A DNA stretch of 64,000 nt from Sphingomicrobium astaxanthinifaciens. Lineage in GTDB: Bacteria > Pseudomonadota > Alphaproteobacteria > Sphingomonadales > Sphingomonadaceae. A program made the position numbers and the translations under genes. The notes below the pieces were generated by a model. That model saw only the letters and a program-made list of their open reading frames with translations. It was not told where the DNA came from and did no database searches. The stretch is from positions 310,001 through 374,000 of the forward strand of contig NZ_JAKNYM010000001.1 in assembly GCF_022865105.1 (NCBI RefSeq). The letters are read 5' to 3'. This document shows positions 17,328 through 26,508 of this stretch, piece by piece; positions within the stretch are counted from its first letter, which is position 1, and each line of letters starts with the position of its first letter.

Positions 17328-18257
17328 TCAGGCGAACAGGCGCGCGCGCAGGCGCGGGGACATGGCGAGACCGGCGACCGCCCCGGCCAGCGTCAGACCG
17401 CCACGGCGAGGACTGTTGAAGAAGGCGCGCGGCGAGGCGGCCACGCCCTGCAAGGCGTAGGACAAGGCGGTCCCCGCTGCCGCCCCGGTGCGCAGCGCGC
17501 GGCGGCTCAGGAACCGGTAGTAGATCGCCTTCATCCGGCGCGGGTCGACCTTATCCGTGTAGCGCTCCTGCAGCCCGCTCCAGCATTCGCGCATACGGTC
17601 GAGGTTGGCGGACAGGCCGCCCGGGCTGGTGCGATAGTAAAGCAGCGTCCGGTCGATCCCCGCCAGCTTGCCGCCGGAGGCGACCAGTCGGACGATCCAG
17701 TCCTGGTCCTCGTTGTGCGAGAGCCGGGGGTCGAACCCCCCGATGGTGCCGAAGCTGTCGGCGCGGGCGACGAGGTTGGACGAGGCGCACACCGGATTTT
17801 CGCCCAGCACGTCCTCGAGGCCGAGATAGCCCTTGGGAACGTTCGACACCGTGCTCGGGCCGCCCATCAAGCCATCCTCGTCGGGGCAGAAGGCGATCCG
17901 GGCGAAGCTGGCGTCGAGCGTCGGATCCTCCTCGTGGAAGCGGCGATGGACGGCGAGCTTTTGCGGACTCCAGATGTCGTCGGCATCCATCAGGGCGATC
18001 ATGCGACCGCGAGCGTTGGCGAGCGCGAAATTGCGCGACGACGACAGCCCCCGATTGGGGCTCGAGAAGCTGCGGATGCGTCGATCGACCGCGGCATGGC
18101 CCTCGATGATGGCGAGGCTGTCGTCGGTCGACCCGTCGTTGATCACGATCAACTCGAAGTCGCGCTCTTCCTGCGCGCGGATGCTGTGGAGGGCCGCGGA
18201 CAGGGTCCGGGCGCCATTGTAGACGCACAGGATTACCGAAAAATAGGGCGTTTTCAT
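17328..18257 (-). CDS. GT2-family glycosyltransferase
   Basis: A GT-A fold glycosyltransferase of 309 residues from the ATG at 18257, with AAGGAG seven bases upstream. Motifs are YFSVILCVYNGARTLSAAL, VINDGSTDDSL, the metal-binding MIALMDADDIWSPQKL and HNEDQDWIVRL. Its start overlaps the stop of the flippase gene (ATGA), so it is translationally coupled to it. The C-terminal end (PRRGGLTLAGAVAGLAMSPRLR) is weakly hydrophobic, as in the next GT2. Sugar specificity is unknown. Confidence 0.87.
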   Translation of the reverse strand: MKTPYFSVILCVYNGARTLSAALHSIRAQEERDFELIVINDGSTDDSLAIIEGHAAVDRRIRSFSSPNRGLSSSRNFALANARGRMIALMDADDIWSPQKLAVHRRFHEEDPTLDASFARIAFCPDEDGLMGGPSTVSNVPKGYLGLEDVLGENPVCASSNLVARADSFGTIGGFDPRLSHNEDQDWIVRLVASGGKLAGIDRTLLYYRTSPGGLSANLDRMRECWSGLQERYTDKVDPRRMKAIYYRFLSRRALRTGAAAGTALSYALQGVAASPRAFFNSPRRGGLTLAGAVAGLAMSPRLRARLFA

Positions 18258-19549
18258 TGATAGGCTCCTTGGTTGGCGCGAGGGATGCGAGGATCGCGGC
18301 GGGGCGCTGCCAGCTGGGCGAGCGCGGCGGGGAAGAGGACCAGCGCCAGCCCGGCGACATAGGCGAGGATGGCGCGGTCGAGCGAATGCAGGGCCCCCGC
18401 CGCCAGTCCGCCCAGCGCGCAGGTCGCGGCGGCGGCGGTGATCCAGGCATCGCGCCCGGGGCGCATCGCGGCGCGCTGCGCGGCGGTCACGAGCGCGCCC
18501 GCGAGGAGCGGCAGCGCGGCGAGGCAAAGGGTGGCGACGTAGGGCACGGCCGAAGCCCATCCCGCCCCGAAGACAAGGGGCACGTACCACGGGGCAAGGA
18601 AACCCTGCGCCGCCACCAGGGGAAGGAAGACCCCTCCCCCCAAGAGCGCCGCCATCCGGAGCCGTGCCGTGCGTTCGGCACGCCCCTCGGCGGCGCAAAG
18701 AAAGGGAAACAGCGTGTTGCCGAACGCGGTGACCAGCGCCTGCGAGATGCCCAGCCCGGCGTGGAAGGCGAAATAGTAGAGGCCCAGCGCCTCCACCCCG
18801 AGCAGCGCCCCGACCAGCAGCTTGTCGAGGTGCAACCGCGCGGCGGCCGCGAATTCGCCCGCCAGCACGGCGGCGCCGAAGCCGAGGAACCGCGCCGCCG
18901 GCACGACGTCGGCGCGCCGGTCGGGGCGCCACGGGCGGGCGCGCCGGGTGAGCGTCACCCACAGCGGGACCGTCAGCAGCTTGGGCAGGATCAGCGCCCA
19001 CGGCGATGCCCATGCCAGCACGAGCAGCAGCGTCAGGAGGTGGTCGGCGATTGTCTGGGTCGCGGCGATCCGCGCGATCGCGGGTTGGCGCTGCTCGCGG
19101 TGCAGCAGAAAGGTGTGGACCAGCGCCCGCGCCATCAGCGGATAGACGAGCGCCAGCACCAGGAGCATCCGGGCCGCCTCGGTGGCGTCCACTGCGGCAA
19201 GCCCCCCCGCGACCGCGCATTGCACCGCCGCCACCCCCCAGCACCAGCGGCCGAACAGCCGGTGCGCGGTACGGCAGAGCGCGGGCAGTTCGTCCGCCCC
19301 GGCGCGGACGAGCTGCTGCCCGATCCCCACGTTGGCCAGCACGCGCACCAGCTCGAACAGGCTGAGCGCGAGCGCCGCTACGCCGAGCATCGCGGGATCG
19401 ATCTGGCGCGCGATCACGACGACCGAGAGGATCCGCGCGACACGCGCGCTCGCTTCCCCCGCGAAATGGGCCGACAGGCCGGCGACCAGCGGGGCCACCG
19501 ACCGCCGGGACGGCATCGCGGCAAGGGGGAAGAGACGGGCGATCATCAT
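18254..19549 (-). CDS. Wzx-type polysaccharide flippase (MOP superfamily)
   Basis: An inner-membrane flippase of 431 residues with 10-12 hydrophobic helices, predicted to move the lipid-linked repeat unit across the membrane. Early features are the amphipathic AGEASARVARILSVVVIARQ and ALSLFELVRVLANVGIGQQL, the conserved Wzx helix pattern. The gene is first in the minus-strand operon (flippase, two GT2s, GT4). Start ATG at 19549, or the ATG one codon later, has a strong GGGGAGGG immediately upstream. It diverges from the priming-transferase fusion gene across 280 bases. Confidence 0.8.
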   Translation of the reverse strand: MMIARLFPLAAMPSRRSVAPLVAGLSAHFAGEASARVARILSVVVIARQIDPAMLGVAALALSLFELVRVLANVGIGQQLVRAGADELPALCRTAHRLFGRWCWGVAAVQCAVAGGLAAVDATEAARMLLVLALVYPLMARALVHTFLLHREQRQPAIARIAATQTIADHLLTLLLVLAWASPWALILPKLLTVPLWVTLTRRARPWRPDRRADVVPAARFLGFGAAVLAGEFAAAARLHLDKLLVGALLGVEALGLYYFAFHAGLGISQALVTAFGNTLFPFLCAAEGRAERTARLRMAALLGGGVFLPLVAAQGFLAPWYVPLVFGAGWASAVPYVATLCLAALPLLAGALVTAAQRAAMRPGRDAWITAAAATCALGGLAAGALHSLDRAILAYVAGLALVLFPAALAQLAAPRRDPRIPRANQGAYQ

Positions 19550-19560
19550 GCCCTCCCCTC

Positions 19561-19578
19561 ATCAACCCTCGTGCCAAA
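19561..19578 (-). promoter_or_regulatory. Possible sigma-54-like promoter of the flippase operon
   Basis: The minus strand reads TTTGGCACGAGGGTTGAT, with the -24 GG and, ten bases later, GA rather than GC. It shares that variant with the export-operon promoter. The position is awkward: transcription would begin about at the start codon, leaving no room for the GGGGAGGG ribosome binding site, unless translation starts further downstream. Confidence 0.2.
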
Positions 19579-19642
19579 CCCGCCCGAAGCCCGGAAAAGC
19601 GCGATTTCGCTTTGCTCCTTCGGCCCGCGCGAAGAGGCGGCA

Positions 19643-19689
19643 TTCGCATTTCGCAATGCATCGCCGCAAATTGCCATGCAGGATGCAAC
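19643..19689. promoter_or_regulatory. Candidate activator-binding region shared with the export promoter
   Basis: TTCGCATT at 19643-19650, GCAAATTGC at 19666-19674 and ATGCAAC at 19683-19689 repeat the three words found at 11265-11303, in reversed order. The region lies 70-115 bases upstream of the sigma-54-like promoter of the fusion gene and between two divergent operons. Confidence 0.4.
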
Positions 19690-19755
19690 GGGGCCGCGCG
19701 GGATCGACGCGCGAAACCGCCGCAGGGGTCTCGCGCGCAGGGAGCGGGGGCCGGC

Positions 19756-19773
19756 TTGGCACGATCGCTGCAT
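19756..19773 (+). promoter_or_regulatory. Sigma-54 promoter of the priming-transferase fusion gene
   Basis: TTGGCACGATCGCTGCAT matches the -24/-12 consensus well: GG, exactly ten bases, then GC. It lies 57 bases before the ATG, leaving room for a leader with an AGGAGG ribosome binding site. This is the best sigma-54 match I see in the locus. Confidence 0.55.
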
Positions 19774-19829
19774 TGCTCGGGCCGAGGCCGCCATCGCTCG
19801 TGATGCGGCGCCGACCAGGAGGATTCTCG

Positions 19830-21224
19830 ATGCACGCCCTTCCATCCCCCGCAGCGACGCCCGCGCCGGTGCTGGCCCAACGCACCTCGATCTTCGGGAT
19901 CGAGCTCGTCCACGCCGGGCGGGGAACCGCCGCCGCCGCGCTCGTGCAACGCGCCGCAGAGCGACGCGACACGGTCGTGAGTTTCGTCAACGCGCATTGC
20001 ATCAATACCGCGGTGGACGATGCGGCCTATCGCGACTGCCTGCGGCGCAGCGACCTCCTGTTGCCCGATGGCGTGGGCATGGCGATTGCGGCGCGGCTCG
20101 CGGGCAAGAGCCTCGGGGAGAACCTCAACGGTACCGACCTCTATCCCGACCTTTGTCGCCATGCCGCGCGCGAGGGCGTCGGATTGTTCCTGCTCGGCGG
20201 CGAGCACGGGATCGCGAGCGAGGCGGGCGCGGCGATGCAGGAGCGCTTCGCCAGCCTCAAGATCGCGGGAACGATGCACGGCTATTTTCGCGCCTGCGAC
20301 GACGCCGTGGTCATCGAGCGGATCAACCGTAGCGGGGCGGGCATCTTGCTGGTCGGCATGGGGGTCCCGCACCAGGAACGGTGGATCGCGCGCAACCGCC
20401 ACCGCATCTCCGTGCCGGTGATCCTCGGCGTGGGCGGGCTGTTCGATTATTACTCGGGACGGATCGCGCGCGCCCCCCGTTGGGTGCGCGCGGCGCGCTG
20501 CGAATGGATGTGGCGCTTGGCCCAGGAGCCGCGGCGACTGGCGCGGCGCTATCTCGTTGGCAACGTCCGCTTCCTCGCGCACACCCTGCGCCACGCGCTC
20601 GTCACCCACCGCCAGCATCGCCTGTTCGGCCGGCTGTTCAAGCGCCTCACCGATGGCGTCGGGGCCCTCGTCGCGCTGGTGCTGCTGGCGCCGCTGCTGC
20701 TCCTCGTCGCGCTCGCGATCCGGTGCGAGGACGGGGGGCCGATCCTCTTCGGGCAGGTCCGCGTCGGCCGCAACGGCAAGAATTTCCGGATGTGGAAGTT
20801 TCGTTCGATGGTCACCGACGCGGAGGCCCGCCGCGCCGCGCTGCTCGCGCGCTCCGAGCGCGACGACGTCTGCTTCAAGATGAAGCGCGATCCGCGCATC
20901 ACCCGCGTCGGGGCCCTCATCCGGCGCTTCTCGATCGACGAACTGCCGCAGCTGTTCAATGTCCTCGGCGGGACCATGTCGCTGGTCGGCCCGCGCCCGG
21001 CGCTACCCGCGGAGGTGCAGACCTATCGCGAGCGTAGCTGGGGGCGGCTCGGGGGCAAACCGGGGATCACCTGCATCTGGCAGGTGTCGGGCCGGGCCGA
21101 GATCCCGTTCGACCAACAGGTGCTGATGGACATCGACTATCTGACGCGGCGAAGCTGGTGGCTCGATTTCCAGCTGATGCTGCGGACCATCCCCGCGATT
21201 GTCTCGGGGCGAGGCGCCTACTGA
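19830..21224 (+). CDS. Fusion of WecG/TagA-type (GT26) glycosyltransferase and undecaprenyl-phosphate sugar-phosphate transferase
   Basis: A 464-residue two-domain protein. Residues about 20-215 are a GT26 glycosyltransferase (DGVGMAIAARL, LNGTDLYPDL, GILLVGMGVPHQERWI, GVGGLFDYYSG). Residues about 266-464 are a bacterial sugar transferase that loads the first sugar phosphate onto undecaprenyl phosphate (one hydrophobic hairpin at 278-297, then MWKFRSMVTDAE, DPRITRVGALIRR, DELPQLFNVLGGTMSLVGPR and PGITCIWQVSGR). One polypeptide could therefore perform steps one and two of repeat-unit synthesis. Order of domains is reversed relative to reaction order. Start ATG at 19830 has AGGAGG at seven bases. 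Confidence 0.88.
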   Translation: MHALPSPAATPAPVLAQRTSIFGIELVHAGRGTAAAALVQRAAERRDTVVSFVNAHCINTAVDDAAYRDCLRRSDLLLPDGVGMAIAARLAGKSLGENLNGTDLYPDLCRHAAREGVGLFLLGGEHGIASEAGAAMQERFASLKIAGTMHGYFRACDDAVVIERINRSGAGILLVGMGVPHQERWIARNRHRISVPVILGVGGLFDYYSGRIARAPRWVRAARCEWMWRLAQEPRRLARRYLVGNVRFLAHTLRHALVTHRQHRLFGRLFKRLTDGVGALVALVLLAPLLLLVALAIRCEDGGPILFGQVRVGRNGKNFRMWKFRSMVTDAEARRAALLARSERDDVCFKMKRDPRITRVGALIRRFSIDELPQLFNVLGGTMSLVGPRPALPAEVQTYRERSWGRLGGKPGITCIWQVSGRAEIPFDQQVLMDIDYLTRRSWWLDFQLMLRTIPAIVSGRGAY

Positions 21225-21227
21225 TCG

Positions 21228-23252
21228 CTAGCCGTCGCCGAAGAAGGTGCCGTAGAGCTCGTCGATCGAGCCGACGCTGCGCTCGATCCGTTCCTCGACG
21301 AGGGGGAGGTGTTGCGCAGCGAGCGCGAATGGCTGCTCGCGCAACTGCGCGAGCGCGTCGAGGATCGCCACCGCCCCGGCATTGACCGCGACGCCCTTGA
21401 GCGCGTGCGCGGCGCGCCGGGTCGCTTCCTCGTCGCCCTCCCCCACGGCGCGCGCGAGATCGTCCCCGAACGCGCGCAGGTCGCTCTTCAGCGCGCCGCG
21501 GAAACGGTCGCGATAGGAACCGGGGAGGTCCGAAAAGGCCTCGCGAAAGCGGGTCAGGTCGAACAGCGCCTGCGCCCCGCCCTGCGCGGTCCCCGCCGCG
21601 AACGCGGTCTTGAGCGCGGTCACGAGCTTGTCGCGCTCGATCGGCTTGGCGAGGCAGGCCGACATGCCCGCCGCCAGCAGGCGATCGCGCTCGGCCTGGA
21701 GGCCATGCGCGGTGACCCCGATGATCGGGGTCTGCGAATGGGGACCGCCCGAGGCGCGGATCGCGCGTGTCGCCGCCTCGCCGTCGAGGACGGGCATCCG
21801 GACATCCATCAAGATGGCATCGAAGCGGGTTGCGGCAGCGGCCTCGACGGCCTCGGCGCCGTTGACCGCGATCTCGCTCTGGCACCCGATCGACTGCAGC
21901 AACCCGCCGAGGACCTGGCGGTTGGTCTCGGTATCATCGACCACCAGCACGAGCGGCTGCTCGCCGGTAGCGGTGCGCAGTTGCTCGGGCGTCGCCTTGG
22001 TGGTCGGCGCCCGTTCGGTCGGTGCCAGCGGCACCCGCACCTCGACGTGCCGCTCGGCGATCTTGGAACGCCCTTCGAAGGCCGCGATCAGCGGGCTCGG
22101 CACATCAAGCGTGGGGGGCGCGCCCGCGCCCGCCAGCTCGATCCGCAACCCATCGTCCCACGAGGCCGCGAAGCGGACCTCCTGCTCGGCACCGCCGGCG
22201 ACAGCCGCCTCGAGCAGTTGGTCGAGCAGCTCGCGCAGGCGCATCGGGTCGCTCAGGACCGCGGGGGGAAAGCCCCCCTTGATGTCGAAGCGCAGGCGAT
22301 CGCCCAGTTCGGGGCGGGTCAGCCGCCAATATTCCTCCGTGCCCGACAGGATCGCGGCAAGATCGAGCGGCTCGGTGGCGAGCTGATATTCGATCGTATC
22401 GCCCCCCGCCTGTTCGATCATGTCACCAATCAGGAGGCTCAGCTGCTCGCCCGCTCGCGCGGCGGCGCGCAGTCGCTTGGCGTCCTCGGGGGTCCGCGGT
22501 TCGATCGACAGGAGGTCGAGGGTGCCAACCAGCGTGTTGAGGGGCGTGCGCAGCTGGTCCGCCATCTGCGACAGGAAACGCGTGCGGGTGCGCATCGCGG
22601 CTTCGACCTCGGCCTTGGCTTCGGCGAGATGTTGGCTCAGCCGATCGAGCTGCGCCGCGCGACGCTCGGCACGCAGCTGCAGCGCCCGCATGCGGCGTTC
22701 GGTCGCTCGCTCCTCGGTGATGTCCTGGACGGTCCCGAGCACCGCCGCCGCGCGCGTGTTGGCGGCGCGGAGCTTGCGCAGCGACCAGCGCAGCCAGCGA
22801 AGCTCGCCGTCACCGCGGATGATGCGATGGGTGTAACTCAGGTCGACGCCATAATCCTCCTCCGCATAGAAGCGGCGCTGCTGGTCGAGCACCCGCGCGG
22901 CGTCGAGCGGGTGGATCATCGTGAAGATGTCGTCGAGCTGGATCCGCGCCCCGGCGGGCAGCCCCAGCATCCGGTTCAATTCGGCCGAACTGCGCGGTTC
23001 CTTGCCCTTTTCGAAATAGACGGTGGCGAACCCCGCGGTGCGCTGCGCGGCGACGAGCCGGCTGCTCTCGAGGTCGAGCCGCTCGGCCAGTTCCTCCTCG
23101 CGGCGGCTGAGTTCGACATTGGCCTCGTGCAGCTCGCGCATGCGACGCTCGAGCGCGACCTCGACTTCCTCGAGCGCCTTTTGCGCCCGCGCATGGCGGC
23201 GCTGCCAGAAAGCGACCTGGTCGGCCGGCGGCAGGTCCTCGAGCCGGGTCAC
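21228..23252 (-). CDS. PAS-pseudokinase-REC-HPt phosphorelay protein
   Basis: A cytoplasmic signalling protein of 674 residues. A coiled coil (about 15-75) is followed by a PAS domain (about 80-190) and a HisKA-like region in which the usual SHELRTP reads ADQLRTP, so the phospho-acceptor His is Asp232. The ATPase region has lost its N box (LRELLDQLLEAAVAGG) and glycine-rich loops. By contrast, the receiver is intact (VVDDTETNRQ, phospho-Asp483, Lys in CLAKPIERD), as is the C-terminal HPt domain (AHALKG, His616). It should receive and pass on phosphate but not make it. Its GTG start overlaps the stop of the upstream kinase gene by four bases. Confidence 0.88.
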   Translation of the reverse strand: MTRLEDLPPADQVAFWQRRHARAQKALEEVEVALERRMRELHEANVELSRREEELAERLDLESSRLVAAQRTAGFATVYFEKGKEPRSSAELNRMLGLPAGARIQLDDIFTMIHPLDAARVLDQQRRFYAEEDYGVDLSYTHRIIRGDGELRWLRWSLRKLRAANTRAAAVLGTVQDITEERATERRMRALQLRAERRAAQLDRLSQHLAEAKAEVEAAMRTRTRFLSQMADQLRTPLNTLVGTLDLLSIEPRTPEDAKRLRAAARAGEQLSLLIGDMIEQAGGDTIEYQLATEPLDLAAILSGTEEYWRLTRPELGDRLRFDIKGGFPPAVLSDPMRLRELLDQLLEAAVAGGAEQEVRFAASWDDGLRIELAGAGAPPTLDVPSPLIAAFEGRSKIAERHVEVRVPLAPTERAPTTKATPEQLRTATGEQPLVLVVDDTETNRQVLGGLLQSIGCQSEIAVNGAEAVEAAAATRFDAILMDVRMPVLDGEAATRAIRASGGPHSQTPIIGVTAHGLQAERDRLLAAGMSACLAKPIERDKLVTALKTAFAAGTAQGGAQALFDLTRFREAFSDLPGSYRDRFRGALKSDLRAFGDDLARAVGEGDEEATRRAAHALKGVAVNAGAVAILDALAQLREQPFALAAQHLPLVEERIERSVGSIDELYGTFFGDG

Positions 23253-26200
23253 CGCAGCGCCGCGTGGAGCGCCTCGCGCAGCGCATCGGCATCGAGCGGC
23301 TTGGAGAGGATGCGAGCCCCTACCGCATCGGCACGGGCCGCTGCCGCGCCGCGCAGTTCGGCAACCTGGGCCAGGAGATGGATGTCCGGTGCTACGGGTG
23401 GCTCGCCCTCGAGATTGTCACCGTCGAACAGGATCACGTCCCCCTTCTGCAATTCGTCGATACTCGCGACCGCGGCGAAACCCAGCGTGGCAAGCTGTGC
23501 CTCGGCGGCGATTCGTCCCGTCGCGCTCGCCCCAAGCACCAGCGCGCGCCGATGGCGTCCGATTTGCTGGTCGCCGCTCGAGGCCCCGATGGCGAGCGGC
23601 ACGGAAAGGAAGAATTCGCTGCCCTCGCCTTCGACGCTGCTGGCCCCGACGGTGCCCCCCATCGCCTCGGCCAGCCTGCGGCAGATCGACAGCCCGAGCC
23701 CGGTGCCGCCGAACTTGCGCGCGGTCGAGGTGTCAGCCTGCTCGAACGGGTTGAACAATTGCTCGACCCGGTCGGCGGGAATGCCGATCCCGCTGTCGCG
23801 CACCGCGAACCGCACCACCGCTTCCTCGTCGCTCGTCGATTCGCAGGACACGACCAGCTCGACCTTGCCGCTGGCGGTGAACTTAATCGCATTGGAAAGG
23901 AAATTGGCAAGGATCTGCTGGATCCGGTTGGTGTCGCCGAGCAGCGACAGGCGGCACTCGACCCGTTCGACGAGTTGGAGCCCCTTGCGCCGGGCCAGCG
24001 GGCGGAACAGTTCCGCGACGCGGCCGATGAACGCGTCGGTCTCGAAGGGAGCGCGCTCGATTTGCAGCGTTCCGCTTTCCGCGCGGGCATGTTCGAGCAG
24101 GTCGTCGAGCACGCGCATCAGCGCCTCGGCCGACTGTTCGATCACGGTCAGCGCGCGCGCCCGGCTCACGGTCCGCTGGTCGTGTCGCATCAGGTCGATC
24201 ATGCCCAGTATGCCCGTCATCGGGGTTCGGATCTCATGGCTCACCGTCGCCATCAGCCGCATCCGCCGCTCGGCCTCGGCGCGCGCTTCCTCGAGCGCGC
24301 TCCTGATCCGCATTTCGCTCTCGCGCTGCTCGGTGACGTCACGCACCACCCCGAAGATGCGCCTCGCCCCGGGCTCGTGGGCGCGCAGTCCCGCCTTGAT
24401 CTCGATCACGCGTCGCTCGCTGCCATCGCGCGAGACGGGCACCACCATCTGGAAGCCCTTCCCCTGCTCGAGCGCCTCCTGCGCGGCCACCTGCACCTCG
24501 GCCCGCCGGTCGGCGTCGAGCAGCCCGACGAGGTCGTCGATCGGCACCGACCGGCACTCGCCGAGATTGAGGAAATCGCGGATCGAGCGCGATAGCGTGA
24601 CCTCGCCGGCGTCGTTCATGACGAAATAGCCGATCTCCGCGATGTCCTCGGCAAGCTGCTGCAGCCGGAGCCTCTCCTCGAGCTCGAGCCGCTGCTGCCG
24701 AGCCTCCGTGCGGTCTTCGATGATCAGCGCATATCCCGCCAGTTCCCCCTCGGCGTTGTGAATGGGTTCGAGCAACTCGAGCGCCCAGAACCCCGTCCCG
24801 TCGTGGCGATACCGGCGATCCTCCCCACCGAGCTTGCCCTCGCGCGCCTGCGCGAAATGGCGCGGTGCCTCGCTCGCCCCCTCCGCTCCGGGAGCGAAAA
24901 GGAAGTCGACCCGCGCACCCCGGCGCGGATTCCAGCCGAGGATGCGCTCGACGCCGATATTGCCGCGCAACAGCCGGCGGTCCGGGTCAAGCAACATGAT
25001 CGCCCGATCGGGCAGGGCGTCGGCGAACAGGTCGAACGAGCGTGCGAGCCGTTCGCGCTCGCGTTCGATCCGGACTTCCATCGCGTCGAAGGCCTTGTTG
25101 AGCCGCTCGATTTCCGAGCCCTCGGGACCGTCGAGCGGCGGCGCCTCACCGTCGAGGGCGATGGAATCGGCGCGAGCCGCCAGGCGGCGAAGCGGCTGCA
25201 CGACCTGGTGGCGCAGGAACAGGCCGCTGACGAGGACGAAGGCGAGCGTCGCGACGATCCCCCCGATGAGGATCGGGCGCGCGGCGGCGAGCGCGTTGGC
25301 CCGCACCTGGCGCGCCGGGAGGAGCGACACGACAAACCATTCGGGTTGCTCGAGCCGCTCGAGCGAATAGAAGGCGTCGAGCCCCGGGGCGTAACCCCCG
25401 CCCGCGCGGGTGCCCGCCCCCGCGACCAGCCGCCAGAGCGCCGCGAGTTCGGGATTGCGCGTCTCCTTGAGCTGGAGATGTTCTCCGGTCTCGGCGCGCG
25501 ACTGGATGGTATAGTCGGGGTGGCGGACAAGCCTGCCTTCGGCGGTGATGACGATACGCTTCACATTGTCGCCCGCCGCCATCGGCGGGTCCCCGATCAG
25601 CTGCTCGAGCGGGATGCTACTGCCGAACGCCCCGACCTGGCGCCCTTCGAGGCGCACCGGTCTCATGCATCCGGTGGTCCAAGTTCGCCGGGTCTCGTCA
25701 TAGAGGATCGGTTGCAGGCTGGTGCACCGCATGCCCCCGTCCGGATTGGCCTCCGGCTGGGTGACGAGGGTGAATTCCTCCTGCTGGAAGTCGAGCGAGG
25801 CGGGCGCGTCCCTGCGATAGAAGACAAGCTCGTCGGAACGCTCGGGCGCGTACATGACGAGATCGTTCTCGGGGGTGAAGAAATAGAGGTTGCGCACCAC
25901 CGCGGGAAGGCCTTCAGACATCGCCTTGATGACGTCAAAGGCGGCGAGCAGGCGACGCTGGCGCTCGGGCGACACGCGCTCGGACCCGATGAAGGCACCG
26001 AACCCCCGCGGTGGGACCCCCTCGGCCGCCGATAGCGTCCCGTCCCACAGCGCATCGGCGCCGCGCCGGGTGCCATCGCCGCGTCGAGGGAATAGCCGGT
26101 CGAACCGCGCGAGGTCGCCCTCGCCCGCCGCCAGCCGCGCCGCGAGCATTCGTGCCGCGCGGGCCTCGACCCGCTCGAGTTCGTCGATCCGCGCACTCAG

Positions 26201-26410
26201 CGCCATCGCGGTCTCGGTGCGGTCGACCTCGAGCGCGCGCGTGGCGGCGTCGATCTCGCGGTCGATCGCATCCGAATAGGCACGCCATGTCAGCAGCCCG
26301 AAGACGAGCAGCGCGAAGGGCAGGAGAATGACGATCGCACGGCGGCTGATGGTCGCTGGCAACAGTGGCAAAGACCTCAACCCCACCTCCGACAAAGCAC
26401 GCCCGCGCAA
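23249..26410 (-). CDS. Membrane histidine kinase with degenerate receiver domain
   Basis: A sensor kinase of about 1050 residues. An N-terminal helix (IVILLPFALLVFGLLTW) and a second near residue 385 (ILIGGIVATLAFVLVSGLFL) flank a large periplasmic dCache-like domain. HAMP, two PAS domains, and a HisKA with His725 in ATVSHEIRTPM follow. The ATPase motifs are complete (NFLSNAIKFT, DSGIGIP, GGTGLGLSICRR). The C-terminal receiver-like domain has lost its acidic pocket (ALVLGASATG) but keeps the fold and a Lys (ILSKPLD). The longest frame begins with TTG at 26410; a start within the next 15 codons, near GGAGGTGGGG, is equally likely. It is coupled to the downstream pseudokinase gene. Confidence 0.88.
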   Translation of the reverse strand: MRGRALSEVGLRSLPLLPATISRRAIVILLPFALLVFGLLTWRAYSDAIDREIDAATRALEVDRTETAMALSARIDELERVEARAARMLAARLAAGEGDLARFDRLFPRRGDGTRRGADALWDGTLSAAEGVPPRGFGAFIGSERVSPERQRRLLAAFDVIKAMSEGLPAVVRNLYFFTPENDLVMYAPERSDELVFYRRDAPASLDFQQEEFTLVTQPEANPDGGMRCTSLQPILYDETRRTWTTGCMRPVRLEGRQVGAFGSSIPLEQLIGDPPMAAGDNVKRIVITAEGRLVRHPDYTIQSRAETGEHLQLKETRNPELAALWRLVAGAGTRAGGGYAPGLDAFYSLERLEQPEWFVVSLLPARQVRANALAAARPILIGGIVATLAFVLVSGLFLRHQVVQPLRRLAARADSIALDGEAPPLDGPEGSEIERLNKAFDAMEVRIERERERLARSFDLFADALPDRAIMLLDPDRRLLRGNIGVERILGWNPRRGARVDFLFAPGAEGASEAPRHFAQAREGKLGGEDRRYRHDGTGFWALELLEPIHNAEGELAGYALIIEDRTEARQQRLELEERLRLQQLAEDIAEIGYFVMNDAGEVTLSRSIRDFLNLGECRSVPIDDLVGLLDADRRAEVQVAAQEALEQGKGFQMVVPVSRDGSERRVIEIKAGLRAHEPGARRIFGVVRDVTEQRESEMRIRSALEEARAEAERRMRLMATVSHEIRTPMTGILGMIDLMRHDQRTVSRARALTVIEQSAEALMRVLDDLLEHARAESGTLQIERAPFETDAFIGRVAELFRPLARRKGLQLVERVECRLSLLGDTNRIQQILANFLSNAIKFTASGKVELVVSCESTSDEEAVVRFAVRDSGIGIPADRVEQLFNPFEQADTSTARKFGGTGLGLSICRRLAEAMGGTVGASSVEGEGSEFFLSVPLAIGASSGDQQIGRHRRALVLGASATGRIAAEAQLATLGFAAVASIDELQKGDVILFDGDNLEGEPPVAPDIHLLAQVAELRGAAAARADAVGARILSKPLDADALREALHAALR

Positions 26411-26508
26411 TGGCTGGCACGCGCGCCGGTCCAGTCTGCCCCTTGCCCGGCCCTAGCGGGAACCGCGATCTCGCCTCCCGCCACCGACTTTAACAGGTGA
26501 ACACGATC

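Noticed and set aside
21309-24629. 1106-codon open frame opposite the two signalling genes
   Set aside because: Antisense shadow; both minus-strand genes have complete domain series.
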